Below are positions 54,404 through 63,277 of a DNA stretch of 64,000 nt, one piece after another. This DNA comes from Mycolicibacterium brisbanense (GTDB lineage Bacteria; Actinomycetota; Actinomycetes; Mycobacteriales; Mycobacteriaceae): positions 19,996-83,995 of the forward strand of contig NZ_BCSX01000001.1 of NCBI RefSeq assembly GCF_001570425.1. Direction: 5' to 3'. Under the pieces are notes generated by a model. The model saw nothing but the letters and a program-made list of their open reading frames with translations, had not been told where the DNA came from and did no database searches. Position numbers and translations under genes: made by a program. Within the stretch, counting starts at the first letter, position 1. Every line of letters starts with the position of its first letter.

Positions 54404-54519
54404 GGTTTCCTCCTCTTGTGATTTCGGTCGGTCGCACCGGGACTGTCGGCGCGCTCGCAGTTCCATACCCGATCGGCAGATCCCAAAACAGGCGCTGCGA
54501 GGCGCCGAGGACCGCCGGT

Positions 54520-54957
54520 CTAGGCGTGCCGCTTGCCTGCGACCGATGTGCGGCCGGGGGACGCGTTGAGCAGGTAACCCCACTGCCGGCGCACGATCCG
54601 CAATGCCGGATGTAGCCGGTATGCCTCGCTGGTCACCTGAACGCCGGAGGCCATGTCCACCAGCGCTTTGGCCAGTTCATACGGAGACATGCGGCAGGAC
54701 TGGGCGACCTCGATCAGTTCGACGATTTCGTCTTCCCAGCGTCGGCAACGCAAGCCGACCAGAATTCCCGCGGCGAGGCTGATCATCCGCGTCTGCGCGC
54801 TGTAGCGCTTCTCCGAGCCCGGTACCGCTTCGTAAGTATCCAACGCTCTCTCCCGGACGACCCCGTCGCTGACCATCACGCATACCCCATCGGCAGCGCA
54901 CGCAAACCGACCGTGGCATGGCACGTCACGCCGACACGGATACTCATACCCACTCAT
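54520..54957 (-). CDS. ANTAR-like RNA-binding regulator with cysteine-rich N terminus
   Basis: 145 residues from ATG 54957. Residues about 50-105 (ISLAAGILVGLRCRRWEDEI, VELIEVAQSCRMSPYELAKA, LVDMAS) have the three-helix spacing of ANTAR antiterminator domains. The first 26 residues hold four cysteines, C8, C14, C20 and C26, spaced exactly six apart, a possible metal or redox site. No sensor domain is attached. The ribosome-binding site is weak. Confidence 0.66.
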   Translation of the reverse strand: MSGYEYPCRRDVPCHGRFACAADGVCVMVSDGVVRERALDTYEAVPGSEKRYSAQTRMISLAAGILVGLRCRRWEDEIVELIEVAQSCRMSPYELAKALVDMASGVQVTSEAYRLHPALRIVRRQWGYLLNASPGRTSVAGKRHA

Positions 54958-55104
54958 GGCCTCGATAACGGCGGACGGCCTTCGGCCCCTTGTCCCTGGC
55001 GCCCACGCATCGCCCTCATTCCGCAGGTGCGCAGCCGGCCGTGCAGGTGCCGTTTCACCCTGAAGTGACCTGAGGGTAATATAACCGCGCGTACGGCACC
55101 CGCC

Positions 55105-55956
55105 GTGAGTGAGGAGAGCGCCTTGTCCGTTCGCCGCGCCATCGAGGAACTGGTCCAGCGCCGCACCCTGTTGCCCCAGCGAGTCGAGGCCGCACTGTCC
55201 GGCCCAGGCCGCGACGTCCGGGGCCTGACCGTTGTGGTCACGGGAGCATCCGCGGGCATCGGTCGGGAGGCGACGACCCAACTGCGGGCGCGCGGCGCCC
55301 GGGTCATCGGCGTGGCTCGGCGCGCCGACGAATTGCGTTCCCTCGCCGCGGAGACCGGCTGCGAGTGGCGCACGTGCGACCTCGCCGATGAAAACGCGAT
55401 CACGCAACTGCTCGACGATCTCGCCGACGAACACATCGATGTCCTGGTCAACAACGCCGGCCGGTCCATCCGGCGCCGGATTGTCGACGCCTCCGACCGG
55501 TTTCACGACTATCAGCGGACGATGACCCTGAACTACCTTGCCCCGGTACAGCTCACGTTGGGGTTGCTGCCCGGGATGATCGAACGGGGCAGCGGCCAGA
55601 TCGTCAACGTCTGCACCTGGGCACTGCACGCCAACACTTTTCCGCGCTTCTCCGCGTATGCGGCATCGAAGAGCGCGCTGGCCATCTTCGGCCGCACCCT
55701 CAATGCCGAACGACCGCATCCGAACGTCCGCGCGACCAACGTGTACTTTCCGCTCGTACGCACCGAAATGATCGCTCCGACGGCCGAATACACTGCAGCA
55801 GGCGCACTCTCGGCGCAGGAGGGCGGCCGGTGGATCGTCCGCGCGGTGACTCATCAGCCGGTCGAAGTCAACGCGGCCGTGCTGCGGGCCCTACTCCCGG
55901 CCATCGATCTGCTGTCCCCGTCCGCGGCGGATCGCACCATCGCGTCCATCACGTAG
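55105..55956 (+). CDS. Short-chain dehydrogenase/reductase
   Basis: 283 residues from GTG 55105; a TTG at 55123 preceded by GAGGAG is an alternative. SDR motifs: TGASAGIGREA, NNAGRSIRRR and YAASK with the catalytic Tyr and Lys. The usual catalytic Ser is apparently Thr (NVCTWALHA). A 40-residue N-terminal extension precedes the Rossmann fold, as in several mycobacterial membrane-associated SDRs acting on lipids. Divergent from the ANTAR gene. Confidence 0.83.
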   Translation: MSEESALSVRRAIEELVQRRTLLPQRVEAALSGPGRDVRGLTVVVTGASAGIGREATTQLRARGARVIGVARRADELRSLAAETGCEWRTCDLADENAITQLLDDLADEHIDVLVNNAGRSIRRRIVDASDRFHDYQRTMTLNYLAPVQLTLGLLPGMIERGSGQIVNVCTWALHANTFPRFSAYAASKSALAIFGRTLNAERPHPNVRATNVYFPLVRTEMIAPTAEYTAAGALSAQEGGRWIVRAVTHQPVEVNAAVLRALLPAIDLLSPSAADRTIASIT

Positions 55957-56010
55957 CCATCGGCGCGCCGGGCGGCTCATCTTGGGCGAAGTCCGTTACG
56001 GTGGCCAGTC

Positions 56011-56967
56011 GTGGCTGAGGCTGGACGGGATCCCGATCGCTGGGGGCTGCTCGACGTCGGCGACGGCAACCACGTCTACTGGGAGAGCCGAGGCCTGCCC
56101 ACCGGGAAACCGGTCTTGATCGTGCACGGCGGCCCGGGCAGCGGACGGTCCCGCACGGCCCATAAGATGTTCGACCAGAAGGTGTTTCGGACCATCGCGT
56201 TCGATCAGCGCGGATGTGGCGATAGCGTGCCAACCGCCGCAGACCCGGCCACCGACATGGCCCACAACACCACCGAACACCTCATCGCCGACATGGAGCA
56301 GCTTCGGCGCCATCTGCGGCTGGACCGGTGGCTGCTCTACGGCGGGTCGTGGGCCTCGACGCTGATCCTTGCGTACGCCGAACGTTATCCGGAGCGGGTG
56401 AGCGGAATCATCCTCATCGGCGTGACCATGACGCGTCCTCGCGAAATCGACTGGCTCTACCACGGATTGCGCTTACTGCTGCCCGTCGAGTGGGAACGCT
56501 TCCGCGCCGGCGTCCCCGCTCCCGAACGTGACGACGACCTCGTCGAGGCGTATCGCCACCTCATGGAGCACCCCGACCACGCGGTCCGCGATCAGGCGGC
56601 ACGCGACTGGTGTGCCTGGGAGGATGCCGTGATCGCCCACGAGACGCAGGGAAACCCGGGCCAGTACAGCGCCAAGCCGGATGCGGCGAAGCTGGCCTTC
56701 GTGCGCATCTGCACCCACTTCTTCGCCCACAACGCCTGGTTGGAGGACGGCGAGCTACTGCGAAATGCGCACCGCCTCAGCGGGATTCCCGGTGTCCTCA
56801 TCCACGGGCGCCTGGATCTGTCCGGGCCGCTGCTCACGGCGTGGGAACTCGCTCAGGCTTGGCCCGACGCAGAGCTCAAGATCATCGAGGATTCCGGCCA
56901 CACCGGCAGTCCCACGATGCGCGCCGCGATCGAGGATGCTGTGGCCCGGTTCTCCGTCGATCGGTGA
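56011..56967 (+). CDS. pip: Prolyl aminopeptidase (S33 alpha/beta hydrolase)
   Basis: 318 residues from GTG 56011. Signature motifs of proline iminopeptidase: HGGPGSG (oxyanion region), FDQRGCGDS, nucleophile in GGSWASTL, acid in HGRLDLSGP and His in EDSGHTGSP. It removes N-terminal proline from peptides in the cytoplasm. The start follows the SDR gene by 54 bases. Confidence 0.9.
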   Translation: MAEAGRDPDRWGLLDVGDGNHVYWESRGLPTGKPVLIVHGGPGSGRSRTAHKMFDQKVFRTIAFDQRGCGDSVPTAADPATDMAHNTTEHLIADMEQLRRHLRLDRWLLYGGSWASTLILAYAERYPERVSGIILIGVTMTRPREIDWLYHGLRLLLPVEWERFRAGVPAPERDDDLVEAYRHLMEHPDHAVRDQAARDWCAWEDAVIAHETQGNPGQYSAKPDAAKLAFVRICTHFFAHNAWLEDGELLRNAHRLSGIPGVLIHGRLDLSGPLLTAWELAQAWPDAELKIIEDSGHTGSPTMRAAIEDAVARFSVDR

Positions 56968-56979
56968 TCGCCCCGTCGC

Positions 56980-57984
56980 TCACGATGTGGGATACGGCGC
57001 CGAGTTGGGAGTCTGGGCGAGGTCGATGCAGTCGCTCATGCCGTTGGACGCGGCGTCGCGGTCGGTCAGTGCGTCGAGACCGAACGTCGTCTCGCAGAAC
57101 TTGAGCAGGCTCACATGGGAATTGAGCTGACTGCTGACGTGACCGGGTTTGGCGTAGGGCCCCACCACCAGGCATGGCACTCGTGATCCGTACCGGAATG
57201 GCTGACCGTCGAACTCGGCCAGCTCGTCCGCGGGGCGCTGAGCGTGGGTGTGGTCCCAGTTCTCGACGACCGGTGGGTCGACGTGGTCGTACCAGCCGCC
57301 CCAGTCGTCCCAGGTGATGAAGATCGCGACGCGGTCCCACAGACTACCCTCGGCGATGGCCTGAATCTGCTGCACGGTCCAGGTCATGCCGTCGGTGACG
57401 TTCTGGGTGGGATGTTCGGACAGATCAGGCTTTCCGTCGCCGTACACCCATGACACGGTGGGAAGTTTGCCCGCCCGGGCGTGGGTGGCGAACAGGTCGC
57501 GCCCGTGGTTGTTTCCGTGGGTGTGCAGGCCGTCGATGTAGGCGAAGGCGTACCCGCCGTAGTTGCCCCATGTCAGTCCCGCCTTCTCCAATGCCGCAGG
57601 CAGCGATGGCAATTGGTAGCGATCAGCCGGGGTGGGCCGGTAGTGGTGGTGCGGGTTGTTGATCACCGGAGAGTCGGCGCTGATCAACATCAGGTGGTTC
57701 GGCGTCGACGGGCCGGCGACCTCGGAAAAGTAGTTGTCGCACAACGTGAATCGACGAGCCAGGTCGAAATAGCCCGGGATGTCGGCTTCGGTGTACTGCA
57801 CCTTGTGCTCGGTGTCGCCTGCGCGCGCCATCCAGGCCTGATGGCGGTGATCCGGGTCGGCAGGCGGCGGGTTCTGCGCACGGTCCAGGGACGCACCGTC
57901 GGCGCCGGGAAAGGTGCCGAAATAGTTGTCGAAGGTGTGGTTCTCCTTGACGATGATCACCACGTGTTCGATCTGGCCGGCCAT
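56980..57984 (-). CDS. Phosphoesterase family protein (phospholipase C/acid phosphatase type)
   Basis: 334 residues from ATG 57984 with AGGAGGG 5 bases upstream. The phosphoesterase-family N terminus HVVIIVKENHTFDNYFGTFP with metal-binding Glu/Asn, the GPSTPNHLMLISADS segment and ITWDDWGGWYDHVDPP are diagnostic. Mycobacterial phospholipases C are longer and carry a Tat signal; this protein has neither, so it may act in the cytoplasm or leave by another route. Confidence 0.85.
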   Translation of the reverse strand: MAGQIEHVVIIVKENHTFDNYFGTFPGADGASLDRAQNPPPADPDHRHQAWMARAGDTEHKVQYTEADIPGYFDLARRFTLCDNYFSEVAGPSTPNHLMLISADSPVINNPHHHYRPTPADRYQLPSLPAALEKAGLTWGNYGGYAFAYIDGLHTHGNNHGRDLFATHARAGKLPTVSWVYGDGKPDLSEHPTQNVTDGMTWTVQQIQAIAEGSLWDRVAIFITWDDWGGWYDHVDPPVVENWDHTHAQRPADELAEFDGQPFRYGSRVPCLVVGPYAKPGHVSSQLNSHVSLLKFCETTFGLDALTDRDAASNGMSDCIDLAQTPNSAPYPTS

Positions 57985-58225
57985 CGAGCCCTCCTGTCGG
58001 CGGATTACAACTCCAGTGTTGTCCGGGTGCACCGGACACCGGTGTGAACGGGCGATGAACATCGCGTCGCAGCCACAGCGACCGCCGGACGGCAATGTCC
58101 AAGTTGTACAACGGTGTGCCGATCGCGCTCCAACAAGTCCACTGCAGTGATGTAGTGGTGTGCCCCACACTCTCTTTCATTCATGCCAGGTGTCACTGGC
58201 CGACCGAGGGAGAAGACACGATCCG

Positions 58226-59737
58226 ATGACCACGTCGAACCACACTGCCGGGGACGACGAGCAGCTGGCCCTGCTCGGCTATTCAGGCCAGTTCAAGCGA
58301 TCCATGGGCCTGTTCGCCACCTTGTCTCTCGGCTTCACCTATCTGTCGCCGCTGGTGGGTGTCTATTCGCTGTTCGCGTTCAGCCTCACATTGGGCGGGC
58401 CGCCGTCGGTGTGGTGGATCGTCATCGTCGGCCTCGGGCAGATGACCGTTGCCCTGGTCATGGGTGAAGTGGTGTCGCAGTATCCGCTGGCCGGTGGCAT
58501 CTACCCGTGGACGCGTCGGCTGTGGGGACGCAGATACGCGTGGCTGGTGTCGTGGATCTACCTCTGCGCGATGATCGTCACCGTCACGTCCGTGGCAGAG
58601 TTCGGCTCCGCCTTCGTCGGGCCGTTGCTCGGCATCGAATCGTCGGACCTCAGCGGTCTCATCATCGCCGTCGGCCTGCTGCTGCTCGCCTTGGCATTCA
58701 ATTTCAGCGGCACCAAGTCCCTGGCACGCATCGCCCGCATCGGGTTGGCTGCCGAGCTGATCGGCGTCATCGCGTTGGGACTGTATCTGCTGCTCTTTCA
58801 ACGCAAGCACCCATTCAGCATCTTGTTCGACTCGATGGGCGCCGGTGGCGGGCAACCATACGTGGTTGCCTTCATCGCCTCCGCGTTGACGGGCCTGTTC
58901 CTGTTCTACGGATTCGAGGCGTGTGGTGACGTCGCCGAAGAGGTCGCCGATCCGGGCCGCGGTATCCCCAAGGCCATGATCCTCACCATCGTCATCGGTG
59001 GTGTGTCCGCGTTGATGTCCTACGTCGGTTATGTGCTCGCCGCCCCCAACCTTCAGGAAATCGTCGACGGCCAGGTCACCGACCCCATCCCGACCATCCT
59101 CGACGGCGCGCTCGGCCATGTCGGGTCGAAGCTGTTCCTCGTCATCGCCGTCACCGCCTTCATCTCGTGCGTGCTGTCGCTGCAAGCCGCCGCCAGCCGG
59201 CTGCTGTACTCCTTTGCCCGCGACCGCATGCTCCCCGCGAGTTCCTGGCTGTCGCGGATGTCCGCCAACCATGTGCCCACCAACGCGCTGCTGACCGCCT
59301 GCCTCGTGCCGATCACGTTGTGCCTGGTGGTGTTCTGGCAGCCGGACTCGCTGCCCCGCATCACCGCTTTCGCGGTGTGCGGCATCTACATCGCGTTCCA
59401 AGCGGTGGTCCTGGCCGCACTGCGGCAGCGCCTGCGCGGCTGGCGTCCCGGGGGGCTGTGGACGCTGGGCCGATTCGGCATGGCCGTCAACATCATTGCC
59501 CTGATCTACGGTGTCACCGCGATGATCCTCATGGTCCTGCCGGTGCCCGGTTCAGAAGGGTTCGTCAACCGGTGGATTGTCGCCATCGGCTTGGTGGTGG
59601 TCATCGGAACCGGTGCCGGGTATCTACTGGTGGCCAAACCGGACCGCCACAGTCTCGACATCCCCGAGGGCGATGCCGTCGAGGTCGGCGACCGCCTGAG
59701 GGCATTGCGTCGAACCAGCGCATCCGACAAAGTCTGA
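58226..59737 (+). CDS. APC-family amino acid permease
   Basis: 503 residues from ATG 58226. Around 12 membrane segments start near residue 28 with SMGLFATLSLGFTYLSPLVG. The FGFEACGDVAEEVADPGRGI segment (FYGFEACGDVAEE) is typical of amino acid/amine transporters of the APC superfamily. An exported small protein follows 23 bases later. Substrate unknown. Confidence 0.86.
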   Translation: MTTSNHTAGDDEQLALLGYSGQFKRSMGLFATLSLGFTYLSPLVGVYSLFAFSLTLGGPPSVWWIVIVGLGQMTVALVMGEVVSQYPLAGGIYPWTRRLWGRRYAWLVSWIYLCAMIVTVTSVAEFGSAFVGPLLGIESSDLSGLIIAVGLLLLALAFNFSGTKSLARIARIGLAAELIGVIALGLYLLLFQRKHPFSILFDSMGAGGGQPYVVAFIASALTGLFLFYGFEACGDVAEEVADPGRGIPKAMILTIVIGGVSALMSYVGYVLAAPNLQEIVDGQVTDPIPTILDGALGHVGSKLFLVIAVTAFISCVLSLQAAASRLLYSFARDRMLPASSWLSRMSANHVPTNALLTACLVPITLCLVVFWQPDSLPRITAFAVCGIYIAFQAVVLAALRQRLRGWRPGGLWTLGRFGMAVNIIALIYGVTAMILMVLPVPGSEGFVNRWIVAIGLVVVIGTGAGYLLVAKPDRHSLDIPEGDAVEVGDRLRALRRTSASDKV

Positions 59738-59760
59738 ACCCTGCCATCCAAGGAGAACCC

Positions 59761-60231
59761 ATGAATCTGAACATCATTCGCCGGCCCGGCCGGTTCTGCG
59801 CCGCCGCGACCGTCGTCCTGGGCGGCCTCGCGCTGGCCGGTTCGCCCGTCGCGTCCGCCGAGCCCGGCATGCTCACCGTGATCGAGCACGCCACGACCGA
59901 TACCGTCATCGACACCGGCGCCAAGGGCGACACTTCCGGCGACCTGCTCACCTTCTCCAACGAGGTCTTCGACGCCGCCGACAGCCAACCGGCGGGTAGG
60001 TCCACCGGAGTGTGCACCCGCATTGTTGTCGGTTCCGAATGGGACTGCGGCTGGACGTTGAGCCTGCCGGACGGCCAAATCATGGTCCAGGGGCCATTTT
60101 TCGACTCAGCGAACTCGGTGCTGGCCATCACCGGCGGGACGGGACGCTACCTCGACGCGCGCGGAGAGATGGATCTGACCCACATCACACCCGACGGCAG
60201 CAAGTATCAGTTCACCTATCACATCGTGTGA
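59761..60231 (+). CDS. Exported allene-oxide-cyclase/dirigent-like beta-barrel protein
   Basis: 156 residues from ATG with AAGGAG upstream. A signal peptide (basic RRPGRF, hydrophobic core, VASA before EPG) leads to a mature part of about 122 residues with TVIEHATTDTVID, GDLLTFSNEVFDAA and ITGGTGRYLDARGEMDL, the pattern of allene oxide cyclase barrel-like domains seen in actinobacterial secreted proteins. Two cysteines (CTRIVVGSEWDC) could form a disulfide. Function unknown. Confidence 0.75.
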   Translation: MNLNIIRRPGRFCAAATVVLGGLALAGSPVASAEPGMLTVIEHATTDTVIDTGAKGDTSGDLLTFSNEVFDAADSQPAGRSTGVCTRIVVGSEWDCGWTLSLPDGQIMVQGPFFDSANSVLAITGGTGRYLDARGEMDLTHITPDGSKYQFTYHIV

Positions 60232-60234
60232 CCG

Positions 60235-61473
60235 TCACGGATGCAACGAGGTGCCCGGGACGACCAGCTCGATGCGGCGGGCGGCTTCGTAGTCGCCCGC
60301 CAGTTCGGCCGTCACGCTGCGTACCTGCTCGTAACCCGTGAGCGCCAGAAACGTCGGCGCGCGGCCGTAGGACTTCATCCCGACGATATAGATGTCCGGT
60401 TCGTCCGGGTGAGTCAGTTCCACCACGCCATGCGGCGGGACGCTGGAACAGGTATGTACGTTCGGGTCGATCTGGGCCGCCAGTTTCAGTGGTGCCTGCA
60501 ACACCGGGTCGAGAGATAACCGCAGCTCCGACAGGAATGACAGGTCGGGACGAAAACCGGTGAGCCCCACGATCGCATCGGCGCCGGGCAAGGCACGTCC
60601 GTCTTCGGCGACGAGGACCGCTCGATTGCCGTCCACATCGATGCGTTCGGTGCGGAATCCGCTGACTACGGTTATCAGCCCGTCTTCGGCCGCGGCACGG
60701 ACCCGCGTGCACAACGCACCTCGCTGAGGTAGGGCGGTGTCCGCGGGTCCGCCGAACGCATCACCCACCCCGCCGCGACGAAGCGCCCATGTCACACGTG
60801 TCGCCGGCGCCTCGCGCACTGTCTCGGCGAGCCCGATGATCGCCGTCATCGCCGAGTGACCGCTGCCCACCACCACCACGTGGCGCCCCGCCCACGATGC
60901 GGCCCGGTCAGGCGACGGCGGGACGTAGGTCACCAGGCCCGCTGCAGCCGCGATGCGTTCGCCGAGGGCCGGGATGCCGTCGGAGCCAATGGGGTTGGGC
61001 TGGCCCCAGGTGCCGGATGCATCGATCACGGCACGGGCACACAACCGCGATTCCGCTCCGTCCGCCGCCGTGAGGTGAACGACGAACGGAGCCTCGCGCC
61101 GTCCCGGAGTGAGAACCCGATCGTGGCCCTGACGCGATACGCCCGTCACGCGCACGCGATACCGCACCCGCTCGCCGAGGATATCTGCCAGCGGGGCAAG
61201 GTAGTTGGCGATCCACTCGCGGCCACGCGGGTACCCGGATGTCGGTGGGGTCCATCCTGTCGGCGCCAACAGCTCGGCCGCGACGCCGTCGATCAACTCG
61301 GGCCACGGCGAGAAGGTGTGCACGTGCCCCCATTCGGCGACGGCCGCTCCCGGACCGTCGCCGGCCTCGATCACAACGGGTTCCAGACCCCGCCGCACCA
61401 AGTGGGCCGCGGCGGCGAGTCCCTGCGGTCCGGCCCCGATCACCACGACCGGCAGCCCTGCGGAGGCGTTCAT
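60235..61473 (-). CDS. FAD/NAD(P)-binding flavoprotein oxidoreductase
   Basis: 412 residues from ATG 61473. It has VVVIGAGPQGLAAAAHL for FAD and VVVVGSGHSAMTAI for NADPH, the two-dinucleotide-fold plan of lysine/ornithine N-monooxygenase-like and flavin-monooxygenase-like proteins. An in-frame ATG at 61560, four bases from the upstream stop, would add 29 residues. It is convergent to the exported barrel protein with three bases between. Substrate unknown. Confidence 0.8.
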   Translation of the reverse strand: MNASAGLPVVVIGAGPQGLAAAAHLVRRGLEPVVIEAGDGPGAAVAEWGHVHTFSPWPELIDGVAAELLAPTGWTPPTSGYPRGREWIANYLAPLADILGERVRYRVRVTGVSRQGHDRVLTPGRREAPFVVHLTAADGAESRLCARAVIDASGTWGQPNPIGSDGIPALGERIAAAAGLVTYVPPSPDRAASWAGRHVVVVGSGHSAMTAIIGLAETVREAPATRVTWALRRGGVGDAFGGPADTALPQRGALCTRVRAAAEDGLITVVSGFRTERIDVDGNRAVLVAEDGRALPGADAIVGLTGFRPDLSFLSELRLSLDPVLQAPLKLAAQIDPNVHTCSSVPPHGVVELTHPDEPDIYIVGMKSYGRAPTFLALTGYEQVRSVTAELAGDYEAARRIELVVPGTSLHP

Positions 61474-61563
61474 TTGGCCACCGCGCTCGATGTCGAAAAG
61501 CTCATCAGCGGGTGGGTGACGCCATCCCGCTGGATCAGCTGCGTGACCCCGCATGCTCATGAA

Positions 61564-61818
61564 TCAGCCGCCCTGGTGGGGCATCTCGGGGTAAAAGGTG
61601 CGCGGCACAGTCGATCCGCCGCCGCTCTCCCCGCTCCCGAGGGCTCCGCTCGCATGGCCTGACGTACCCGGCGTCGTCGCCAGTTTGTTGATGCGGGATG
61701 CCGAAGTCCCTGGGTGTTGCGCGGGCGCCGCAGCAGCGGTGCCGGTGTCGAGGCCGATGGCGGCAATCCCCACGGCTCCCGCGATACCGGCCGCGGCGGC
61801 GAGCTTCTTGATGTTCAC
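61564..61818 (-). CDS. Small exported protein
   Basis: 84 residues from GTG with AAAGGGG 7 bases upstream. A signal peptide (NIKKLAAAAGIAGAVGIAA, then TAAAA before PAQ) precedes a mature segment rich in Gly, Ser, Thr and His without recognisable domain. It may be co-transcribed with the flavoprotein behind it. Confidence 0.6.
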   Translation of the reverse strand: MNIKKLAAAAGIAGAVGIAAIGLDTGTAAAAPAQHPGTSASRINKLATTPGTSGHASGALGSGESGGGSTVPRTFYPEMPHQGG

Positions 61819-62114
61819 TGCTGAACCCCTTTCGGTCGTTGCCGGTTTCCCCGGCGTCCCGATAAAGCTATGAGCGCGGGGAATCGCAGGGCATCGGGCG
61901 AAAGATGCGTCTCGTCAAGGCGCGCATGGGGTGAATGATGCAGGACGACTGCACTCAGTGGCTTCGATGCGGCCGGCACGGTGCGCCAGATCCGTTGCAT
62001 CCCAGTGCATCGACGGCATGAGGCTCGAAAAGCGAGGTGTTTCAGACCGGTGCCCGCGGGGTATCAGACGTGCACGCGATGCACCCGGGCATCGCACGAC
62101 CCTGGGAGGCCGCG

Positions 62115-62345
62115 ATGATCCACGACCTGATACTGGCTGCTCAAACCCAGCCCGAGGCCGCAGGTTTCATCCTGCGCGGCATAAAAGGCATCTTCGTCGC
62201 GATCGGCAGCATCATCGCTGCGATCATCTGCGCCATCATCGCCGGTCTCAAAGGGCGCAGCGCCATCGGCTGGGGAATCCTTGGGCTGTTCTTTTCGATC
62301 ATCACGCTGATCGTCGTCATCGTGATCCCGTCGAAGAAAGACTGA
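62115..62345 (+). CDS. Small two-helix membrane protein
   Basis: 76 residues from ATG 62115 with GGGAGG upstream. Two hydrophobic helices (GIFVAIGSIIAAIICAIIAG and WGILGLFFSIITLIVVIVI) are joined by a KGRSAIG loop and end in PSKKD. No known family is recognised. The longer reading frame from 62037 lacks a ribosome-binding site. Confidence 0.62.
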   Translation: MIHDLILAAQTQPEAAGFILRGIKGIFVAIGSIIAAIICAIIAGLKGRSAIGWGILGLFFSIITLIVVIVIPSKKD

Positions 62346-62382
62346 TCCGCCAGCACTCGGCCGTCAGTCGACTTCCGTGGAG

Positions 62383-62664
62383 TCAGGGCAGGCCCGCCTC
62401 TTCAGACGGCAGGGCCGCCGGGCCGGTTATCTTCGGTTGCGCTTTCATCGGAGCCGCGGTGACGGGCGCCGCGACGCCTGTCGTCGTGGTCGCTCCGAGT
62501 GTCATGGGGCCAGTGTTCACCGTGGGCGGCGCCGGCGGCGAGTGGAGCGCCAACGGTGAGCCCTGCCCGCCGATGCCTGCGCCCAGCCAGCACAGCGCCA
62601 AGACTGCGCCGCCGCCCGCGACCGCCGATACGGTTCGGACGTTGATCTTCCTGTCGCCGGCCAT
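62383..62664 (-). CDS. Small exported or membrane-anchored proline/alanine-rich protein
   Basis: 93 residues from ATG with GGGAGGG 8 bases upstream. One hydrophobic segment (VSAVAGGGAVLALCWLGAGI) near the N terminus acts as signal or anchor; the rest is rich in Pro, Ala, Thr and Gly. Similar low-complexity small proteins are common in mycobacteria. Function unknown. Confidence 0.6.
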   Translation of the reverse strand: MAGDRKINVRTVSAVAGGGAVLALCWLGAGIGGQGSPLALHSPPAPPTVNTGPMTLGATTTTGVAAPVTAAPMKAQPKITGPAALPSEEAGLP

Positions 62665-62753
62665 GGGTTCGGCCCTCCCTTTCCTCCGCAGCTGAGCACT
62701 GCCGTTCGGCTGCTATCCCGATTGCTCCCTGCTTTCCAGGTTCACTCGTCCAT

Positions 62754-62771
62754 AACACTTGTGCAAGTGTT
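62754..62771. promoter_or_regulatory. 18-bp perfect palindromic operator-like site
   Basis: AACACTTG (62754-62761) and CAAGTGTT (62764-62771) flank TG. The site is followed by TTGAATATTG in an otherwise GC-rich region, 90 bases upstream of the small minus-strand gene. It resembles ArsR- or TetR-type operators, but no such regulator is nearby in the window. Confidence 0.5.
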
Positions 62772-63022
62772 TGAATATTGAGAGTGGCCGTAAGGATTCC
62801 TGAACGTAGCGGCCGTGCGGGCGCGCGACGGTGCCGCTCCAGGTCGAGATGGCACCGGCCGCGCCGTCCACGCCGCGCGATACGGCGCAGATCAGCTCAC
62901 AGAAACGGGCAGCGACCAGGCGATTTGGCACCGTCGCAGGCGTCCCGACCACACCCGCGAACCCTCACCCGGCGCGAACCTCGGTCGCGCGCCCGCGCCA
63001 AACCGGAAAAAATCCTTCTTGA

Positions 63023-63050
63023 ACGGTTGACATGAACAACCGTCCATGTC
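63023..63050. promoter_or_regulatory. Two interlocking inverted repeats over a TTGACA box
   Basis: ACGGTTG (63023-63029) pairs with CAACCGT (63037-63043), and GACATG (63029-63034) pairs with CATGTC (63045-63050). A TTGACA at 63027-63032 lies inside. The pattern suggests regulator binding at a promoter about 230 bases upstream of the cupin gene. Confidence 0.45.
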
Positions 63051-63277
63051 ATTGTTTCTCCACTGGCGAGACGCCGTGATTGGCATCACACCGGACGAGT
63101 TAGGAGCAGAATTTCGGTCAGCCCTCTCGGGGACGAGAACGTCGGATTGCACATGACTCCGGCGCACTCTGATATGTGACCACGGTGCAAATTCCGTGTC
63201 CGGAAATGGTGCACCGAAGATCGGAAGTTCGGCTGATTTGGTCGAGCTATTTGCACACCACATGAATTGGAGTAACC

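Larger units (their letters stand above)
62665..63277. other. 613-base intergenic region with operator-like palindromes
   Basis: No supported gene; the reading frames here lack ribosome-binding sites and have poor codon patterns. It holds the palindromes at 62754 and 63023 and an AT-richer part (63000-63280) that probably contains the promoter of the cupin gene, with TTGACA at 63027-63032. Confidence 0.45.

Noticed and set aside
62713..62952. 79-codon minus-strand frame in the large gap
   Set aside because: It runs across the palindrome at 62754, lacks a ribosome-binding site and has no recognisable family.
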